A stretch of DNA of 42,479 nucleotides from positions 1 through 42,479 of the forward strand of contig CANLCJ010000035.1 in the NCBI GenBank assembly GCA_947489085.1. The letters run 5' to 3'. The DNA is from an uncultured Flavobacteriaceae bacterium (GTDB lineage Bacteria > Bacteroidota > Bacteroidia > Flavobacteriales > Flavobacteriaceae). This document shows positions 16,624 through 25,962 of the stretch, in pieces; positions within the stretch are counted from its first letter, which is position 1, and each line of letters begins with the position of its first letter. The position numbers and the translations under genes were made by a program. Under the pieces are notes generated by a model. The model searched no databases, was not told the DNA's origin, and saw nothing but the letters and a program-made list of their open reading frames with translations.

Positions 16624-18171
16624 CTATTTGGGTGTAAACACACTAAAAGGAATAACCATTTCTTCTAGAGATACGCCTCCATGTTGGTAAGTATTTCGAT
16701 AGTAACTTACGTAATGGTTGTAATTATTAGGATAGGCGAAGAAAAGGTCGTTTTTAGCAAAAATAAAAGAACTGCTCATATTTATGGCTGGTAAATGTAA
16801 ATCTTTAGGGTTATTAGCTACCAGTACATCTTTTTCTTCAAAAGATAAGCTTCTCCCTGTCTTGTAACGTAAATTTAGGCTTGTGTCTCTATCTCCAATA
16901 ACTTTAGAGGGATGTTTTACATTTATAGTACCATGATCTGTAGTTAAAATAAGTTTAAACCCTAAATCTTGTGCTTGCTGTATCATATCCAATAAAGGTG
17001 AGTTTTTAAACCAACTTAACGTTAAAGAACGGTAAGCTTTATCGTTAGAGGCAAGTTCTTTAACCACTTCCATTTCGGTTTTGGCATGAGAAAGCATGTC
17101 TACAAAATTGTAAACCACTACAGTAAGATCGTTGTTCTTTAAAGACTTAAAGTTATCTGCTAAGCGTTTTCCGTTTTTTAAATTGGTTATCTTATGGTAC
17201 TCGTACTTTAAGTGGGATAGCCCTAGGCGTTTTATTTGAGTTTCTAAAAAATCGGCTTCGTGTAAATTTTTCCCGCCTTCGTCAGTGTCATTTTTCCAGT
17301 ATTCAGGAAATAGCCGCTCCATTTCGCTAGGCATTAAACCAGAGAATATGGCATTTCTGGCGTACTGGGTAGCTGTAGGTAAAATGCTAAAAAAAGCTTC
17401 TTCTTGAGTTTTTTTGTAATAATTGTTTATAACAGGCTCAAATACTTTCCATTGGTCGTACCTTAGGTTATCTACCACAACTAACAGTGTAGGTTGCTCT
17501 TTAGATAATTCGGGAACTATTTTTTCTTTGAAAAGCGTATGAGACATTATGGGCGCATCAATAGTATTATCGAACCAATCAGAATAGTTTTTATCAATAA
17601 ACTTTCCAAATTGCGTATTGGCTTCATTTTTTTGCGATTCAAGAATTTCAAACATGCCAGCATCATCAATAGCTTCCAGTTGAAGTTCCCAATAAATTAA
17701 TTTTTGATATAAACTTACCCAATCTTCATAGTTGTTAACCATAGCCAAATCCATAGCTATTTTTCGAAACTCCTGCTGGTAATTAGAGGTTGTTTTTTCT
17801 GAGACTAATCTAGAATGGTCTAAGTTTTTCTTTAAGCTTAAGAGAATTTGATTGGGATTAACAGGCTTTATAAGGTAGTCTGCTATTTTGTTACCAATAG
17901 CCTCTTCCATAATATACTCTTCTTCACTTTTAGTAATCATCACTACAGGTAGGCGGTCCTGCTTTTCTTTAATTTCATGCAATGTTTCTAAACCCGTTAG
18001 TCCTGGCATGTTTTCATCTAAAAAAACAATATCAAAATTTTTGGTTTCAATAATATCTATAGCTTCTGTACCGCTATTACAGGTTGTAACGTTGTATCCT
18101 TTTTTTTCAAGGAATAAAATATGAGGTTTTAATAAATCTATTTCATCATCAACCCAAAGAATATGTATCAT
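16624..18171 (-). CDS. porX: PorX response regulator with PglZ domain
   Basis: The 515-residue protein joins an N-terminal receiver domain to a C-terminal alkaline-phosphatase-superfamily (PglZ) domain, the layout of PorX. Receiver residues: acidic Asp8-Asp9 with Glu10, phospho-accepting Asp52 in VFLDENMPG, Thr80 and Lys102 (IKPVNP). A helical linker follows, then the PglZ domain with VVDNLRYDQW, YNFVDMLSHA and the metal site TTDHGT. PorX, with the sensor PorY, controls type IX secretion genes in Bacteroidota, and its PglZ domain is a zinc phosphodiesterase acting on cyclic and linear oligonucleotides. The gene is divergent from the HD-domain gene at 18257. Confidence 0.92.
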   Translation of the reverse strand: MIHILWVDDEIDLLKPHILFLEKKGYNVTTCNSGTEAIDIIETKNFDIVFLDENMPGLTGLETLHEIKEKQDRLPVVMITKSEEEYIMEEAIGNKIADYLIKPVNPNQILLSLKKNLDHSRLVSEKTTSNYQQEFRKIAMDLAMVNNYEDWVSLYQKLIYWELQLEAIDDAGMFEILESQKNEANTQFGKFIDKNYSDWFDNTIDAPIMSHTLFKEKIVPELSKEQPTLLVVVDNLRYDQWKVFEPVINNYYKKTQEEAFFSILPTATQYARNAIFSGLMPSEMERLFPEYWKNDTDEGGKNLHEADFLETQIKRLGLSHLKYEYHKITNLKNGKRLADNFKSLKNNDLTVVVYNFVDMLSHAKTEMEVVKELASNDKAYRSLTLSWFKNSPLLDMIQQAQDLGFKLILTTDHGTINVKHPSKVIGDRDTSLNLRYKTGRSLSFEEKDVLVANNPKDLHLPAINMSSSFIFAKNDLFFAYPNNYNHYVSYYRNTYQHGGVSLEEMVIPFSVFTPK

Positions 18172-18197
18172 AATATTGTTCTATTTTGCAATTCTGT

Positions 18198-18211
18198 GTC
18201 CAAATTTGGAC
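18198..18211. promoter_or_regulatory. 14-bp perfect palindrome between porX and the HD-domain gene
   Basis: GTCCAAATTTGGAC is a perfect palindrome in the 85-bp divergent gap. It lies 10 bp upstream of the TATATTTG box for the rightward gene and 27 bp upstream of the porX start. The position suits an operator acting on one or both promoters. No regulator can be named. Confidence 0.5.
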
Positions 18212-18221
18212 TTCATATCTA

Positions 18222-18229
18222 TATATTTG
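18222..18229 (+). promoter_or_regulatory. -7 promoter box for the HD-domain gene
   Basis: TATATTTG is a perfect match to TAnnTTTG. Transcription would begin near 18236, about 20 nt before the TTG start codon at 18257. The -33 element is poor, and the region where it should be is occupied by the 14-bp palindrome. Confidence 0.5.
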
Positions 18230-18256
18230 TGAAAATATATATTAAAAAAATAAAGT

Positions 18257-19468
18257 TTGAACAAACTTAAAATATTAAACGATCCAATTTACGGATTTAT
18301 TACGATTCCAAATACCTTAATTTTTGATCTCATTCAGCATAAATATTTTCAGCGCCTAAGACGTATTACGCAAATGGGGATGTCTCATTTGGTATACCCG
18401 GGAGCACACCATACTAGATTTCATCATGCAATAGGCTGCGTGTATTTAATGCAAAAAGCCGTTAATGTGTTGCGGTATAAAGATGTAGAAATCTCTGAGG
18501 CCGAAGAAGAAGCGTTGTACGTTGCTATTTTATTACACGACATTGGCCACGGGCCGTTTTCTCATGCAATGGAGCATAGCATTGTTAATGGTATAGCTCA
18601 TGAGGAAATTTCGTTGCTGTTTATGGAGCGTTTAAATGTTGAATTTAACGGAAATTTAACGCTTGCCATTCAAATTTTTAAAGGCGCCTACCACCGTCCT
18701 TTTTTATGCCAGTTAATATCGAGTCAATTAGATATTGATAGAGCAGATTATTTAAAACGAGACAGCTTTTACACAGGCGTTGCAGAAGGCAATGTTAATA
18801 GTGAGCGTTTAATTACAATGCTAAATGTGGTAGATGATAGTTTGGTAGTTGAAGAAAAAGGAATTTACAGCGTTGAAAAATTTATTATTGCTAGACGTTT
18901 TATGTACTGGCAAGTGTATTTGCATAAAACGGGCTTGGTGGCAGAACAGCTTTTAATAAGAGTATTAAAGCGCGCCAAGGCGCTTACAAAACAAGGAGTA
19001 TGTTTAGAAGCGAGCAAAGCTTTACGTTATTTTTTAAATAACGATATAACTATAGATGTATTTACAAAAGAAACGTTAGAAGTGTTCTATGAGTTGGATG
19101 ATTATGATGTTATAGCTGCGATGAAGGCTTGGAAACATCACGAAGATTTTGTGTTGAGTTACCTTTGTAAAATGATTATTAATAGGGAATTGCTTAAAAT
19201 TAAAGTAAAAAAGAAGCCTATTAAAGATGATTTATTAGAAGCTCAAACCAAAAAATTTGTTGCAAAACACAAGCTTAGCGAGCACGAAGCGTCTTATTTT
19301 GTGTTTACAGGCAGTATATTTAACCAAGCATACCAAGCAAAGGGACAAAATATTAACATTTTGTACAAGACAGGTAAAATTCAGGATATTATTAAAGCAT
19401 CAGACCACTTGAATTTAAAGGCATTAACAAAGCCAGTAACAAAACATTATATTTGTTACCCTAAGTAA
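18257..19468 (+). CDS. HD-superfamily phosphohydrolase (dNTPase/YdhJ-like)
   Basis: The 403-residue protein has the HD-domain metal residues in RFHHAIGC (His56-His57), LLHDIGHGPFSH (His94-Asp95, His103) and DIDRADYLKRDS. The family includes dNTP triphosphohydrolases and related nucleotidases; the exact substrate is not clear from sequence. The start is TTG at 18257: the conserved N-terminus NKLKILNDPIYGFI begins right after it, and no ATG lies between, so this unusual start is well supported. It precedes lpxD by 141 bp, a neighbourhood I believe is common in this phylum. Confidence 0.85.
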   Translation: MNKLKILNDPIYGFITIPNTLIFDLIQHKYFQRLRRITQMGMSHLVYPGAHHTRFHHAIGCVYLMQKAVNVLRYKDVEISEAEEEALYVAILLHDIGHGPFSHAMEHSIVNGIAHEEISLLFMERLNVEFNGNLTLAIQIFKGAYHRPFLCQLISSQLDIDRADYLKRDSFYTGVAEGNVNSERLITMLNVVDDSLVVEEKGIYSVEKFIIARRFMYWQVYLHKTGLVAEQLLIRVLKRAKALTKQGVCLEASKALRYFLNNDITIDVFTKETLEVFYELDDYDVIAAMKAWKHHEDFVLSYLCKMIINRELLKIKVKKKPIKDDLLEAQTKKFVAKHKLSEHEASYFVFTGSIFNQAYQAKGQNINILYKTGKIQDIIKASDHLNLKALTKPVTKHYICYPK

Positions 19469-19569
19469 CATATTTTTTTAGAAATAGAACTTAATATGTT
19501 GTTTTTTAACGCATTGAAAAGAGTAAGAATCTATTAAAATAGAAGGGGAATACTTTAACACTTTTTTCC

Positions 19570-19577
19570 TATTTTTG
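19570..19577 (+). promoter_or_regulatory. -7 promoter box for lpxD
   Basis: TATTTTTG matches TAnnTTTG and would give a leader of about 25 nt before the GTG start at 19610. The -33 element is weak. This is the likely promoter of the lipid A gene cluster. Confidence 0.45.
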
Positions 19578-19609
19578 CTCAGACTTATTAATTTAATTAA
19601 CCACACACG

Positions 19610-20635
19610 GTGAAGTTTACAGCACAACAAATTGCTGACATTTTAGAAGGAGATGTCGTTGGAGACGAAAATATAAAAGTGTCCAAGTTGGCAAAAATAG
19701 AAGAAGGTGAAGCAGGAGCTTTAACCTTTTTAGCCAATCCAAAATATACATCCTATATATACACAACCAAGGCTTCGATAACCATAGTAAATAAAACATT
19801 CGAGCCAGAAGAACCAATAACTACTACTCTTATAAAGGTAGAGGACGCTTACAAAGCATTTTCTAAACTTTTAGAATATTACAACCAAGTAAAGTTAAAC
19901 AAGTTTGGCGTAGAACAGCCTAGTTTTATAGCAGACTCTTCTTCATACGGGGAAAACGTATACATTGGTGCGTTCTCTTACATAGGCGAAAATGTAACAA
20001 TTGGAGATAATGTTAAAATTTTTCCTAATTCTTACATAGGAGATAATGTAAAAGTTGGAGATAATACAATCGTATTTTCTGGTTCAAAAATATATTCGGA
20101 ATGTGTAGTTGGCAAAAACTGCGTTATAAATTCTGGAGCTATAATAGGCGCCGACGGTTTTGGTTTTGCACCAAATGAAAACGGCGAATACATAAAAGTA
20201 CCGCAAACAGGAAATGTAATTTTAGAAGATTTTGTAGATATAGGAGCTGCAACCACTATAGATCGCGCTACTTTAGGCTCTACAATTATAAGAAGAGGTG
20301 TTAAATTGGATAATCAAATCCAAATAGCACATAACGTTGAGATAGGTAAAAATACAGTAATAGCGGCGCAAACAGGAATTGCTGGTTCCACTAAAATTGG
20401 CGAAAACTGCCAAATAGGAGGGCAAGTAGGTATTGTGGGACACATTACTATAGGTAACAACGTTCGTATACAAGCCCAGTCTGGTATTGGGAGAAACGTA
20501 AAAAACGACGAAGTACTTCAAGGTTCTCCTGCTTTAGCTTATGGAGATTACAATAAATCTTATGTACACTTTAAAAACCTACCAAAAATAATTAAGAAAT
20601 TTAACGATATAGAAAAAAACTATGGCAATAGTTAA
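19610..20635 (+). CDS. lpxD: UDP-3-O-acylglucosamine N-acyltransferase
   Basis: The 341-residue enzyme adds the second, N-linked hydroxyacyl chain in lipid A synthesis. It has the N-terminal uridine-binding domain (residues about 1-105) and a left-handed beta helix of hexapeptide repeats ([10 protein letters not shown] and similar, about 106-300). The catalytic His is 241 in [10 protein letters not shown], and the substrate loop GADGFGFAP is intact (180-188). The start is GTG at 19610. The 3' end overlaps lpxC by 14 bp. Confidence 0.94.
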   Translation: MKFTAQQIADILEGDVVGDENIKVSKLAKIEEGEAGALTFLANPKYTSYIYTTKASITIVNKTFEPEEPITTTLIKVEDAYKAFSKLLEYYNQVKLNKFGVEQPSFIADSSSYGENVYIGAFSYIGENVTIGDNVKIFPNSYIGDNVKVGDNTIVFSGSKIYSECVVGKNCVINSGAIIGADGFGFAPNENGEYIKVPQTGNVILEDFVDIGAATTIDRATLGSTIIRRGVKLDNQIQIAHNVEIGKNTVIAAQTGIAGSTKIGENCQIGGQVGIVGHITIGNNVRIQAQSGIGRNVKNDEVLQGSPALAYGDYNKSYVHFKNLPKIIKKFNDIEKNYGNS

Positions 20636-22028
20636 TACTGAAAGTAAACAAAAAACAATAAATAAAGAAGTTTCGCTAACAGGTGTTGGCCTTCACACAG
20701 GTAAAGACGTTACCTTAACATTTAAACCTGTTAAAGCAAATTCAGGTTTAACATTTAAAAGAGTAGATTTAGAAGGTCAACCTATTATAGAAGCCGATGC
20801 CAATTACGTAACTAATACACAAAGAGGAACTTGTTTAGAGAAAAATGGTGTTAAAATACAAACATCAGAGCATGTATTAGCAGCTTTAGTTGGTTTAGAT
20901 ATCGATAATGTTATAATTGAATTAAACGCCTCAGAACCACCAATTATGGATGGGTCTTCTAAGTTTTTTGTTGAAGCCTTAGAGCAGGCAGGAATAGTAG
21001 AGCTAGATGCTTTTAGAGAAGAATTTGTAGTTACAGACGTGATATCTTATATAGATGAGAAAAACGGTAGCGAAATTCTGGTTATGCCATCTAAAGAATA
21101 CCAAATTACCACAATGGTAGATTTTGGAACAAAAGTCTTAGGAACACAGAACGCTACACTTAATCAAATATCAGATTTTAAAGAAAATATTTCCAACTCT
21201 AGAACATTCAGTTTTCTTCACGAAATAGAAATGCTTCTTGAAAATGGACTTATTAAAGGTGGAGATTTAAATAATGCCATAGTTTATGTAGATAAACCTT
21301 TGTCTACAGAAACCATGGAAAAACTACGTAAAGCATTTAATAAAGAGGATATTGCTGTTAAGCCCAATGGAATTTTAGATAATTTAACACTACATCACCC
21401 TAACGAGGCTGCAAGACATAAATTATTAGATGTTTTAGGAGACTTAGCCTTAGTTGGTACCAGAATACGTGGAAAAATTATAGCAAATAAACCGGGGCAT
21501 TTTATAAATACACAGTTTGCTAAAAAGCTATCTAAAATTATAAAAAACGAAAGACGTAACAACGTACCAAATATAGATTTGAACCAAGATCCGTTAATGG
21601 ACGTAAATCAAATCATGGACATGTTACCTCACAGGCAACCATTTTTACTGTTAGACAAGGTATTTGAGCTTAGTGATAACCATGTGGTAGGAATGAAAAA
21701 TGTTACTATGAATGAGGAATTCTTTAGAGGACATTTTCCAGGGGCTCCAGTTATGCCAGGGGTTTTAATAGTAGAAGCTATGGCACAAACAGGAGGAATA
21801 TTAGTTTTAAGCACAGTGCCAGATCCTGAAAACTATCTAACGTTTTTTATGAAAATGGATAAAGTTAAATTTAAACGTAAAGTAAGTCCAGGAGATACTT
21901 TAATATTTAAATGCTCATTAATTACACCAATACGTCGTGGTATCTGCCATATGCAAGGCTATGCTTATGCCAATGGCAAATTATGTGCAGAAGCCGAACT
22001 CATGGCACAAATTTCTAAAGTAAAATAA
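20622..22028 (+). CDS. lpxC-fabZ: Bifunctional LpxC deacetylase / FabZ dehydratase
   Basis: The 468-residue protein is the LpxC-FabZ fusion typical of Bacteroidota. Residues about 10-315 are the zinc deacetylase LpxC, the committed step of lipid A synthesis, with zinc ligands in TSEHVLAAL (His84) and in the later [19 protein letters not shown]. Residues about 325-468 are the hot-dog-fold FabZ 3-hydroxyacyl-ACP dehydratase, with [14 protein letters not shown] and the active-site [20 protein letters not shown]. The fusion joins use and elongation of hydroxyacyl-ACP. The start overlaps lpxD; lpxA follows after 9 bp. Confidence 0.96.
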   Translation: MAIVNTESKQKTINKEVSLTGVGLHTGKDVTLTFKPVKANSGLTFKRVDLEGQPIIEADANYVTNTQRGTCLEKNGVKIQTSEHVLAALVGLDIDNVIIELNASEPPIMDGSSKFFVEALEQAGIVELDAFREEFVVTDVISYIDEKNGSEILVMPSKEYQITTMVDFGTKVLGTQNATLNQISDFKENISNSRTFSFLHEIEMLLENGLIKGGDLNNAIVYVDKPLSTETMEKLRKAFNKEDIAVKPNGILDNLTLHHPNEAARHKLLDVLGDLALVGTRIRGKIIANKPGHFINTQFAKKLSKIIKNERRNNVPNIDLNQDPLMDVNQIMDMLPHRQPFLLLDKVFELSDNHVVGMKNVTMNEEFFRGHFPGAPVMPGVLIVEAMAQTGGILVLSTVPDPENYLTFFMKMDKVKFKRKVSPGDTLIFKCSLITPIRRGICHMQGYAYANGKLCAEAELMAQISKVK

Positions 22029-22037
22029 CAAGAACAC

Positions 22038-22823
22038 ATGAATCAACCTTTAGCATATGTGCATCCAGGTGCCAAAATCGCAAAAAATGTTGTAATAGAG
22101 CCGTTTACAACTATAAATAATAATGTAATAATAGGCGAAGGTACATGGATAGGCAGTAATGTTACTATTATGGAAGGTGCACGCATTGGAAAAAATTGTA
22201 ACATATTTCCTGGCGCAGTTATTTCTGCTGTACCACAAGATTTAAAATACAATGATGAAGATACTACGGTAGAAATTGGCAATAATGTTACCATTAGAGA
22301 ATGTGTTACCATTAATAGAGGTACAGCCGATAGAATGAAAACCGTGATAGGCGATAATTGCTTAATTATGGCATATTGCCATATCGCACACGATTGTATT
22401 GTTGGAAGTAATTGTATTTTCTCTAATAACAGTACCTTGGCAGGACATATTACTATTGGAGATTATGTAGTTTTGGCAGGTATGACGGCAGTACATCAAT
22501 TTGTATCTGTAGGCAATCATGCTTTTGTAACAGGAGGATCTCTAGTAAGAAAAGATGTGCCACCTTTTGTAAAAGCTGCACGAGAGCCTTTATCCTACGT
22601 AGGCATAAATTCTGTTGGATTGAGACGACGCGGTTTTACTACCGAGAAAATAAGGGAGATACAAAATATATTTAGAATATTATATCAAAAAAATTACAAC
22701 AATACCCAAGCCTCAGAGCTTATAGAAGCAGAAATGGAGGCAACCCCAGAGCGCGATGAAATTTTGCAGTTTATTAAGAACTCGCACAGAGGCATCATGA
22801 AAGGGTATTTTAAAGCAAATTAA
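22038..22823 (+). CDS. lpxA: UDP-N-acetylglucosamine acyltransferase
   Basis: The 261-residue enzyme makes the first lipid A intermediate by adding a 3-hydroxyacyl chain to UDP-GlcNAc. Hexapeptide repeats fill residues about 8-180. The catalytic His is 118 in CHIAHDC, equal to His125 of E. coli, and the C-terminal helical region starts with GLRRRGFT. Length and start are normal. It lies 9 bp after lpxC-fabZ and 30 bp before efp. Confidence 0.96.
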   Translation: MNQPLAYVHPGAKIAKNVVIEPFTTINNNVIIGEGTWIGSNVTIMEGARIGKNCNIFPGAVISAVPQDLKYNDEDTTVEIGNNVTIRECVTINRGTADRMKTVIGDNCLIMAYCHIAHDCIVGSNCIFSNNSTLAGHITIGDYVVLAGMTAVHQFVSVGNHAFVTGGSLVRKDVPPFVKAAREPLSYVGINSVGLRRRGFTTEKIREIQNIFRILYQKNYNNTQASELIEAEMEATPERDEILQFIKNSHRGIMKGYFKAN

Positions 22824-22853
22824 AACTAAACAAAAACAAAGACACAAGTTTTT

Positions 22854-23420
22854 ATGGTAAGTACTAGCGATATTAGAAACGGATTATGCTTAAGGTATAA
22901 CAACGATATTTATAAGATTATAGAGTTTTTACACGTAAAACCAGGTAAAGGCCCTGCGTTTGTAAGAACAAAGCTTAAAAGTGTAACAAACGGTAAAGTA
23001 ATAGATAACACATTTTCAGCAGGTCATAAATTAGACGATGTAAGAGTTGAAACGCATAAATTTCAGTATTTGTACAACGATGGTGAGTTCTTCCATTTTA
23101 TGAACGAAGCCGATTATACGCAAATTCGTTTATTAGAAGCTGCTCTAGACCGTCCAGATTTAATGAAAGAAGGCGAAATAGTAACAGTAATTATAAACTC
23201 AGAAGATAATTCTCCACTTTCAGTAGAAATGCCAGCCAGCGTTATTTTAGAAGTAACACATACTGAGCCAGGTGTAAAAGGAAACACAGCTACAAACGCT
23301 ACCAAACCAGCTACCGTAGAAACAGGAGCTACTGTAAACGTTCCCTTATTTATTAACGAAGGTGACAAAATAAAAGTAGAGACAGAAAAAGGGACTTACA
23401 AAGAGCGAATAAAAGAATAA
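22854..23420 (+). CDS. efp: Translation elongation factor P
   Basis: The 188-residue protein has the three beta-barrel domains of EF-P, which relieves ribosome stalling at polyproline. The loop lysine is Lys32 in KPGKGPAF. In organisms with EpmA this lysine is beta-lysylated; whether it is modified here is unknown. The C-terminal domain ends with VPLFINEGDKIKVETEKG as expected. It lies inside the lipid A cluster, 33 bp before the second lpxD-like gene. Confidence 0.95.
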   Translation: MVSTSDIRNGLCLRYNNDIYKIIEFLHVKPGKGPAFVRTKLKSVTNGKVIDNTFSAGHKLDDVRVETHKFQYLYNDGEFFHFMNEADYTQIRLLEAALDRPDLMKEGEIVTVIINSEDNSPLSVEMPASVILEVTHTEPGVKGNTATNATKPATVETGATVNVPLFINEGDKIKVETEKGTYKERIKE

Positions 23421-23453
23421 AAACCACGAGTTTTACCATTCTAACACCTAACT

Positions 23454-24398
23454 ATGAAGTTCCCTAAACCAGAAACTCTAAAAAGCATATCTCAACTCAT
23501 TAATTGCGAGTACGTTGGAGATCCTAATTTTCCTGTCCTTGGCGTAAACGAAATACACGTTGTAGAAGCAGGAGACATTGTATTTGTAGACCACCCAAAG
23601 TATTATGCCAAAGCGCTAGAGTCTGCCGCAACTATTGTACTAATAAATAAAAAAGTAGATTGCCCAGAAGGTAAAGCACTTATAATAAGCGACGATCCTT
23701 TCAGAGATTTTAATGCCATAAACAACCATTTCAAACCTTTCAAGCCAGCTCAACACCCTATTGCAGATTCTGCTGTAATAGGTAAAAATACTGTAATACA
23801 ACCAAATTGCTTTATAGGCCATAATGTTGTAATAGGTGATAATTGTGTTATACATGCCAACGTAAGTATTTACGACGATGCTGTTATAGGCAACAATGTT
23901 ACTTTGCATTCGGGAACCGTTTTAGGCGCTAATGCCTTCTATTATAAGAACAGACCAGAAGGTTTTGATAGACTGTTATCCTCCGGTCGTGTTGTTATCG
24001 AAGATAATGTAGATATAGGAGCTTCGTGTACGATAGATAAAGGCGTAACGGGAGATACTACCATTAAAGAAGGTACTAAAATAGATAACCTTGTGCAAAT
24101 AGGGCATGATACTGTTATTGGAAAAAAATGCTTAATAGCCTCTCAGGTTGGCATAGCTGGCTGTGTTGTTATAGAAGACGAAGTTACAATTTGGGGACAA
24201 GTAGGCATTACAAGTGGTATTACTATTGGTAAAAAAGCAGTAATTTCTGCAAAAGCAGGTGTTAGTAAATCTTTAGAGGGCGGTAAAGGTTATTTTGGAA
24301 TTCCAGCAGATGATTTTAGATCAAAGTACAAGGAAATCGCTTCTATTAGAAAAATACCAGAAATTCTAGAAACTTTAAAAAAACAAAACAATAAGTAG
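23454..24398 (+). CDS. LpxD-like acyltransferase paralogue
   Basis: The 314-residue protein has an LpxD-type N-terminal domain (residues about 1-100) and a hexapeptide beta helix (about 101-290) with the catalytic His at 218 in [10 protein letters not shown]. It differs from the true LpxD upstream: the glycine-rich GADGFGFAP loop is replaced by [13 protein letters not shown] (158-170), and it is 27 residues shorter. The substrate may therefore be another nucleotide sugar or acyl donor. It sits between efp and sucD and is probably cotranscribed with the lipid A genes. Confidence 0.82.
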   Translation: MKFPKPETLKSISQLINCEYVGDPNFPVLGVNEIHVVEAGDIVFVDHPKYYAKALESAATIVLINKKVDCPEGKALIISDDPFRDFNAINNHFKPFKPAQHPIADSAVIGKNTVIQPNCFIGHNVVIGDNCVIHANVSIYDDAVIGNNVTLHSGTVLGANAFYYKNRPEGFDRLLSSGRVVIEDNVDIGASCTIDKGVTGDTTIKEGTKIDNLVQIGHDTVIGKKCLIASQVGIAGCVVIEDEVTIWGQVGITSGITIGKKAVISAKAGVSKSLEGGKGYFGIPADDFRSKYKEIASIRKIPEILETLKKQNNK

Positions 24399-24429
24399 TT
24401 TATTTTTAGGGCAAAATAATTTACATTTG
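24399..24429 (+). promoter_or_regulatory. Promoter for sucD
   Basis: TTTA (24399-24402), 19 nt, then TACATTTG (24422-24429) fits the Bacteroidota consensus with one change in the -33 element. Transcription would begin near 24436, leaving a leader of about 27 nt before the ATG at 24463. Confidence 0.5.
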
Positions 24430-24462
24430 TTTTCATTATTATAAAAACAAAATTTATCACTT

Positions 24463-25344
24463 ATGAGTGTATTAGTAAATAAAGATTCAAAAATTATAGT
24501 ACAAGGATTTACAGGTAGTGAAGGTACGTTCCATGCTGAGCAGATGATAGAGTATGGCACAAATTTAGTTGGTGGTGTAACACCAGGTAAAGGTGGACAA
24601 ACGCATTTAGGCAAGCCTGTATTTAATACTGTTCAAGAAGCTGTTGATAAAGCAGGAGCAGATACTACTATTATTTTTGTACCGCCAGCATTTGCAGCCG
24701 ATGCCATTATGGAAGCAGCCGATGCAGGTATTAAGGTAATTATTACTATTACAGAAGGTATTCCAGTTGCAGATATGATTACTGCCTCTAGCTACATAAA
24801 AGATAAAGGTGCTCGTTTAATTGGCCCTAACTGCCCAGGTGTAATTACTCCAGGAGAAGCTAAAGTAGGTATTATGCCAGGTTTTGTTTTCAAAAAAGGA
24901 AATGTAGGTATTGTTTCTAAATCAGGAACGTTAACTTACGAAACTGCAGACCAAGTTGTAAAGCAAGGTTTAGGTATAACAACAGCTATCGGTATTGGTG
25001 GAGATCCAATTATAGGAACAACTACAAAAGAAGCTGTAGAATTGTTAATTAACGATCCAGAAACTGAAGCTGTGGTTATGATAGGTGAAATAGGTGGGCA
25101 ATTAGAAGCAGATGCAGCTAACTGGTATAAAGAAAGCGGGAGCAAGAAGCCTGTAGTTGGTTTTATAGCAGGAGAAACTGCTCCAGCAGGTAGAACAATG
25201 GGGCACGCAGGTGCAATTGTTGGAGGTAGCGACGACACAGCGCAAGCTAAAAAGAAGATTATGAGAGCTTGTGGTATCCACGTTGTAGACTCTCCAGCGG
25301 AGATAGGTAAAAAAGTAGCCGAAGTGATGATTTCAGTGTCTTAA
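24463..25344 (+). CDS. sucD: Succinyl-CoA synthetase, alpha subunit
   Basis: The 293-residue subunit binds CoA and carries the phosphohistidine of the TCA-cycle enzyme that converts succinyl-CoA to succinate with formation of ATP or GTP. The CoA-binding fold starts with [12 protein letters not shown] (residues 13-24), GGVTPGKGG is at 37-45, and the active His is 248 in [12 protein letters not shown]. The beta subunit gene (sucC) is not in the window. A strong terminator follows directly. Confidence 0.95.
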   Translation: MSVLVNKDSKIIVQGFTGSEGTFHAEQMIEYGTNLVGGVTPGKGGQTHLGKPVFNTVQEAVDKAGADTTIIFVPPAFAADAIMEAADAGIKVIITITEGIPVADMITASSYIKDKGARLIGPNCPGVITPGEAKVGIMPGFVFKKGNVGIVSKSGTLTYETADQVVKQGLGITTAIGIGGDPIIGTTTKEAVELLINDPETEAVVMIGEIGGQLEADAANWYKESGSKKPVVGFIAGETAPAGRTMGHAGAIVGGSDDTAQAKKKIMRACGIHVVDSPAEIGKKVAEVMISVS

Positions 25345-25375
25345 AATACACTATTCTTAGCTGATAGTACGAAAT

Positions 25376-25415
25376 AAAAATCGTCTGTAAAATAAAATTT
25401 GCAGACGATTTTTTT
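25376..25415 (+). terminator. Rho-independent terminator after sucD
   Basis: A stem starting with TCGTCTG (25381-25387) and closing with CAGACGA (25402-25408) is flanked by five A on the left and seven T on the right. The loop can add three more A-T pairs. It ends the lipid A-sucD transcription unit. Confidence 0.9.
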
Positions 25416-25690
25416 GTTTTACTATTTTAAACTTACAAAGTAGATTTTCTAAAAACTTGGTTTTTAAGTCTTGAATAGATTGTTTAAGGCAAAAGTGACC
25501 TGTTTTGAAATTTTGAGTCTTAATAGATAGAGTGATATTTTATAATGTTAATATGAGTTTTGTTTTTATACCACTTATTTAAATATGAGAAGTTTTTAAT
25601 TATAAAACAGATTTTAAAAATTGTTGTATGAATAAAATAGTATTTGTATTTTATTACATTTAAGTAAATAGTTTAACCAATTATATAAAA
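25416..25690. other. Gene-free gap before the small lipoprotein
   Basis: Together with the terminator this forms a 346-bp gap between sucD and the lipoprotein gene. It is very AT-rich and holds no frame with a credible start. A TAGTATTTG sequence near 25639-25647 resembles a -7 box with one extra base. Nothing else is visible. Confidence 0.4.
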
Positions 25691-25909
25691 ATGAAAAAAA
25701 AAGGCCTTATTAATTTAGTATTATGCACTGTTTTAATTGCTGTAGTCTCTTGTAGAGAGAAACAAACTAAAGTTACAGAAGTAGAAGTTCTTAAAGAAGA
25801 AATAGAAAAAATTAATGCTATAGAAAAAGACATTGAAACAACAGAGCAGAAGATAAAAAATAAAACACAACAAGCAGAAGAGGCATTAAGCGAATTGGAT
25901 AATTTATAA
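25691..25909 (+). CDS. Small coiled-coil lipoprotein
   Basis: The 72-residue protein has a lipoprotein signal (NLVLCTVLIAVVSC, lipidated Cys at about 21). A Lys/Glu-rich helical region follows, with hydrophobic residues at heptad-like spacing (VEVLKEEIEKINAIEKDIE), likely a coiled coil. No family is recognised. It is 53 bp upstream of another secreted, highly charged helical protein, and the pair is bounded by terminators at 25376-25415 and 26752-26794, so it is probably a two-gene unit. Confidence 0.75.
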   Translation: MKKKGLINLVLCTVLIAVVSCREKQTKVTEVEVLKEEIEKINAIEKDIETTEQKIKNKTQQAEEALSELDNL

Positions 25910-25962
25910 AGAATAGTTGTTTTATATTTAAGAACAATAGATATTATTTAAAATTACAAAAG

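Noticed and set aside
22043-22312. Minus-strand frames inside lpxA and the other hexapeptide genes
   Set aside because: They lie wholly within well-supported genes on the plus strand and show no domain or signal of their own.
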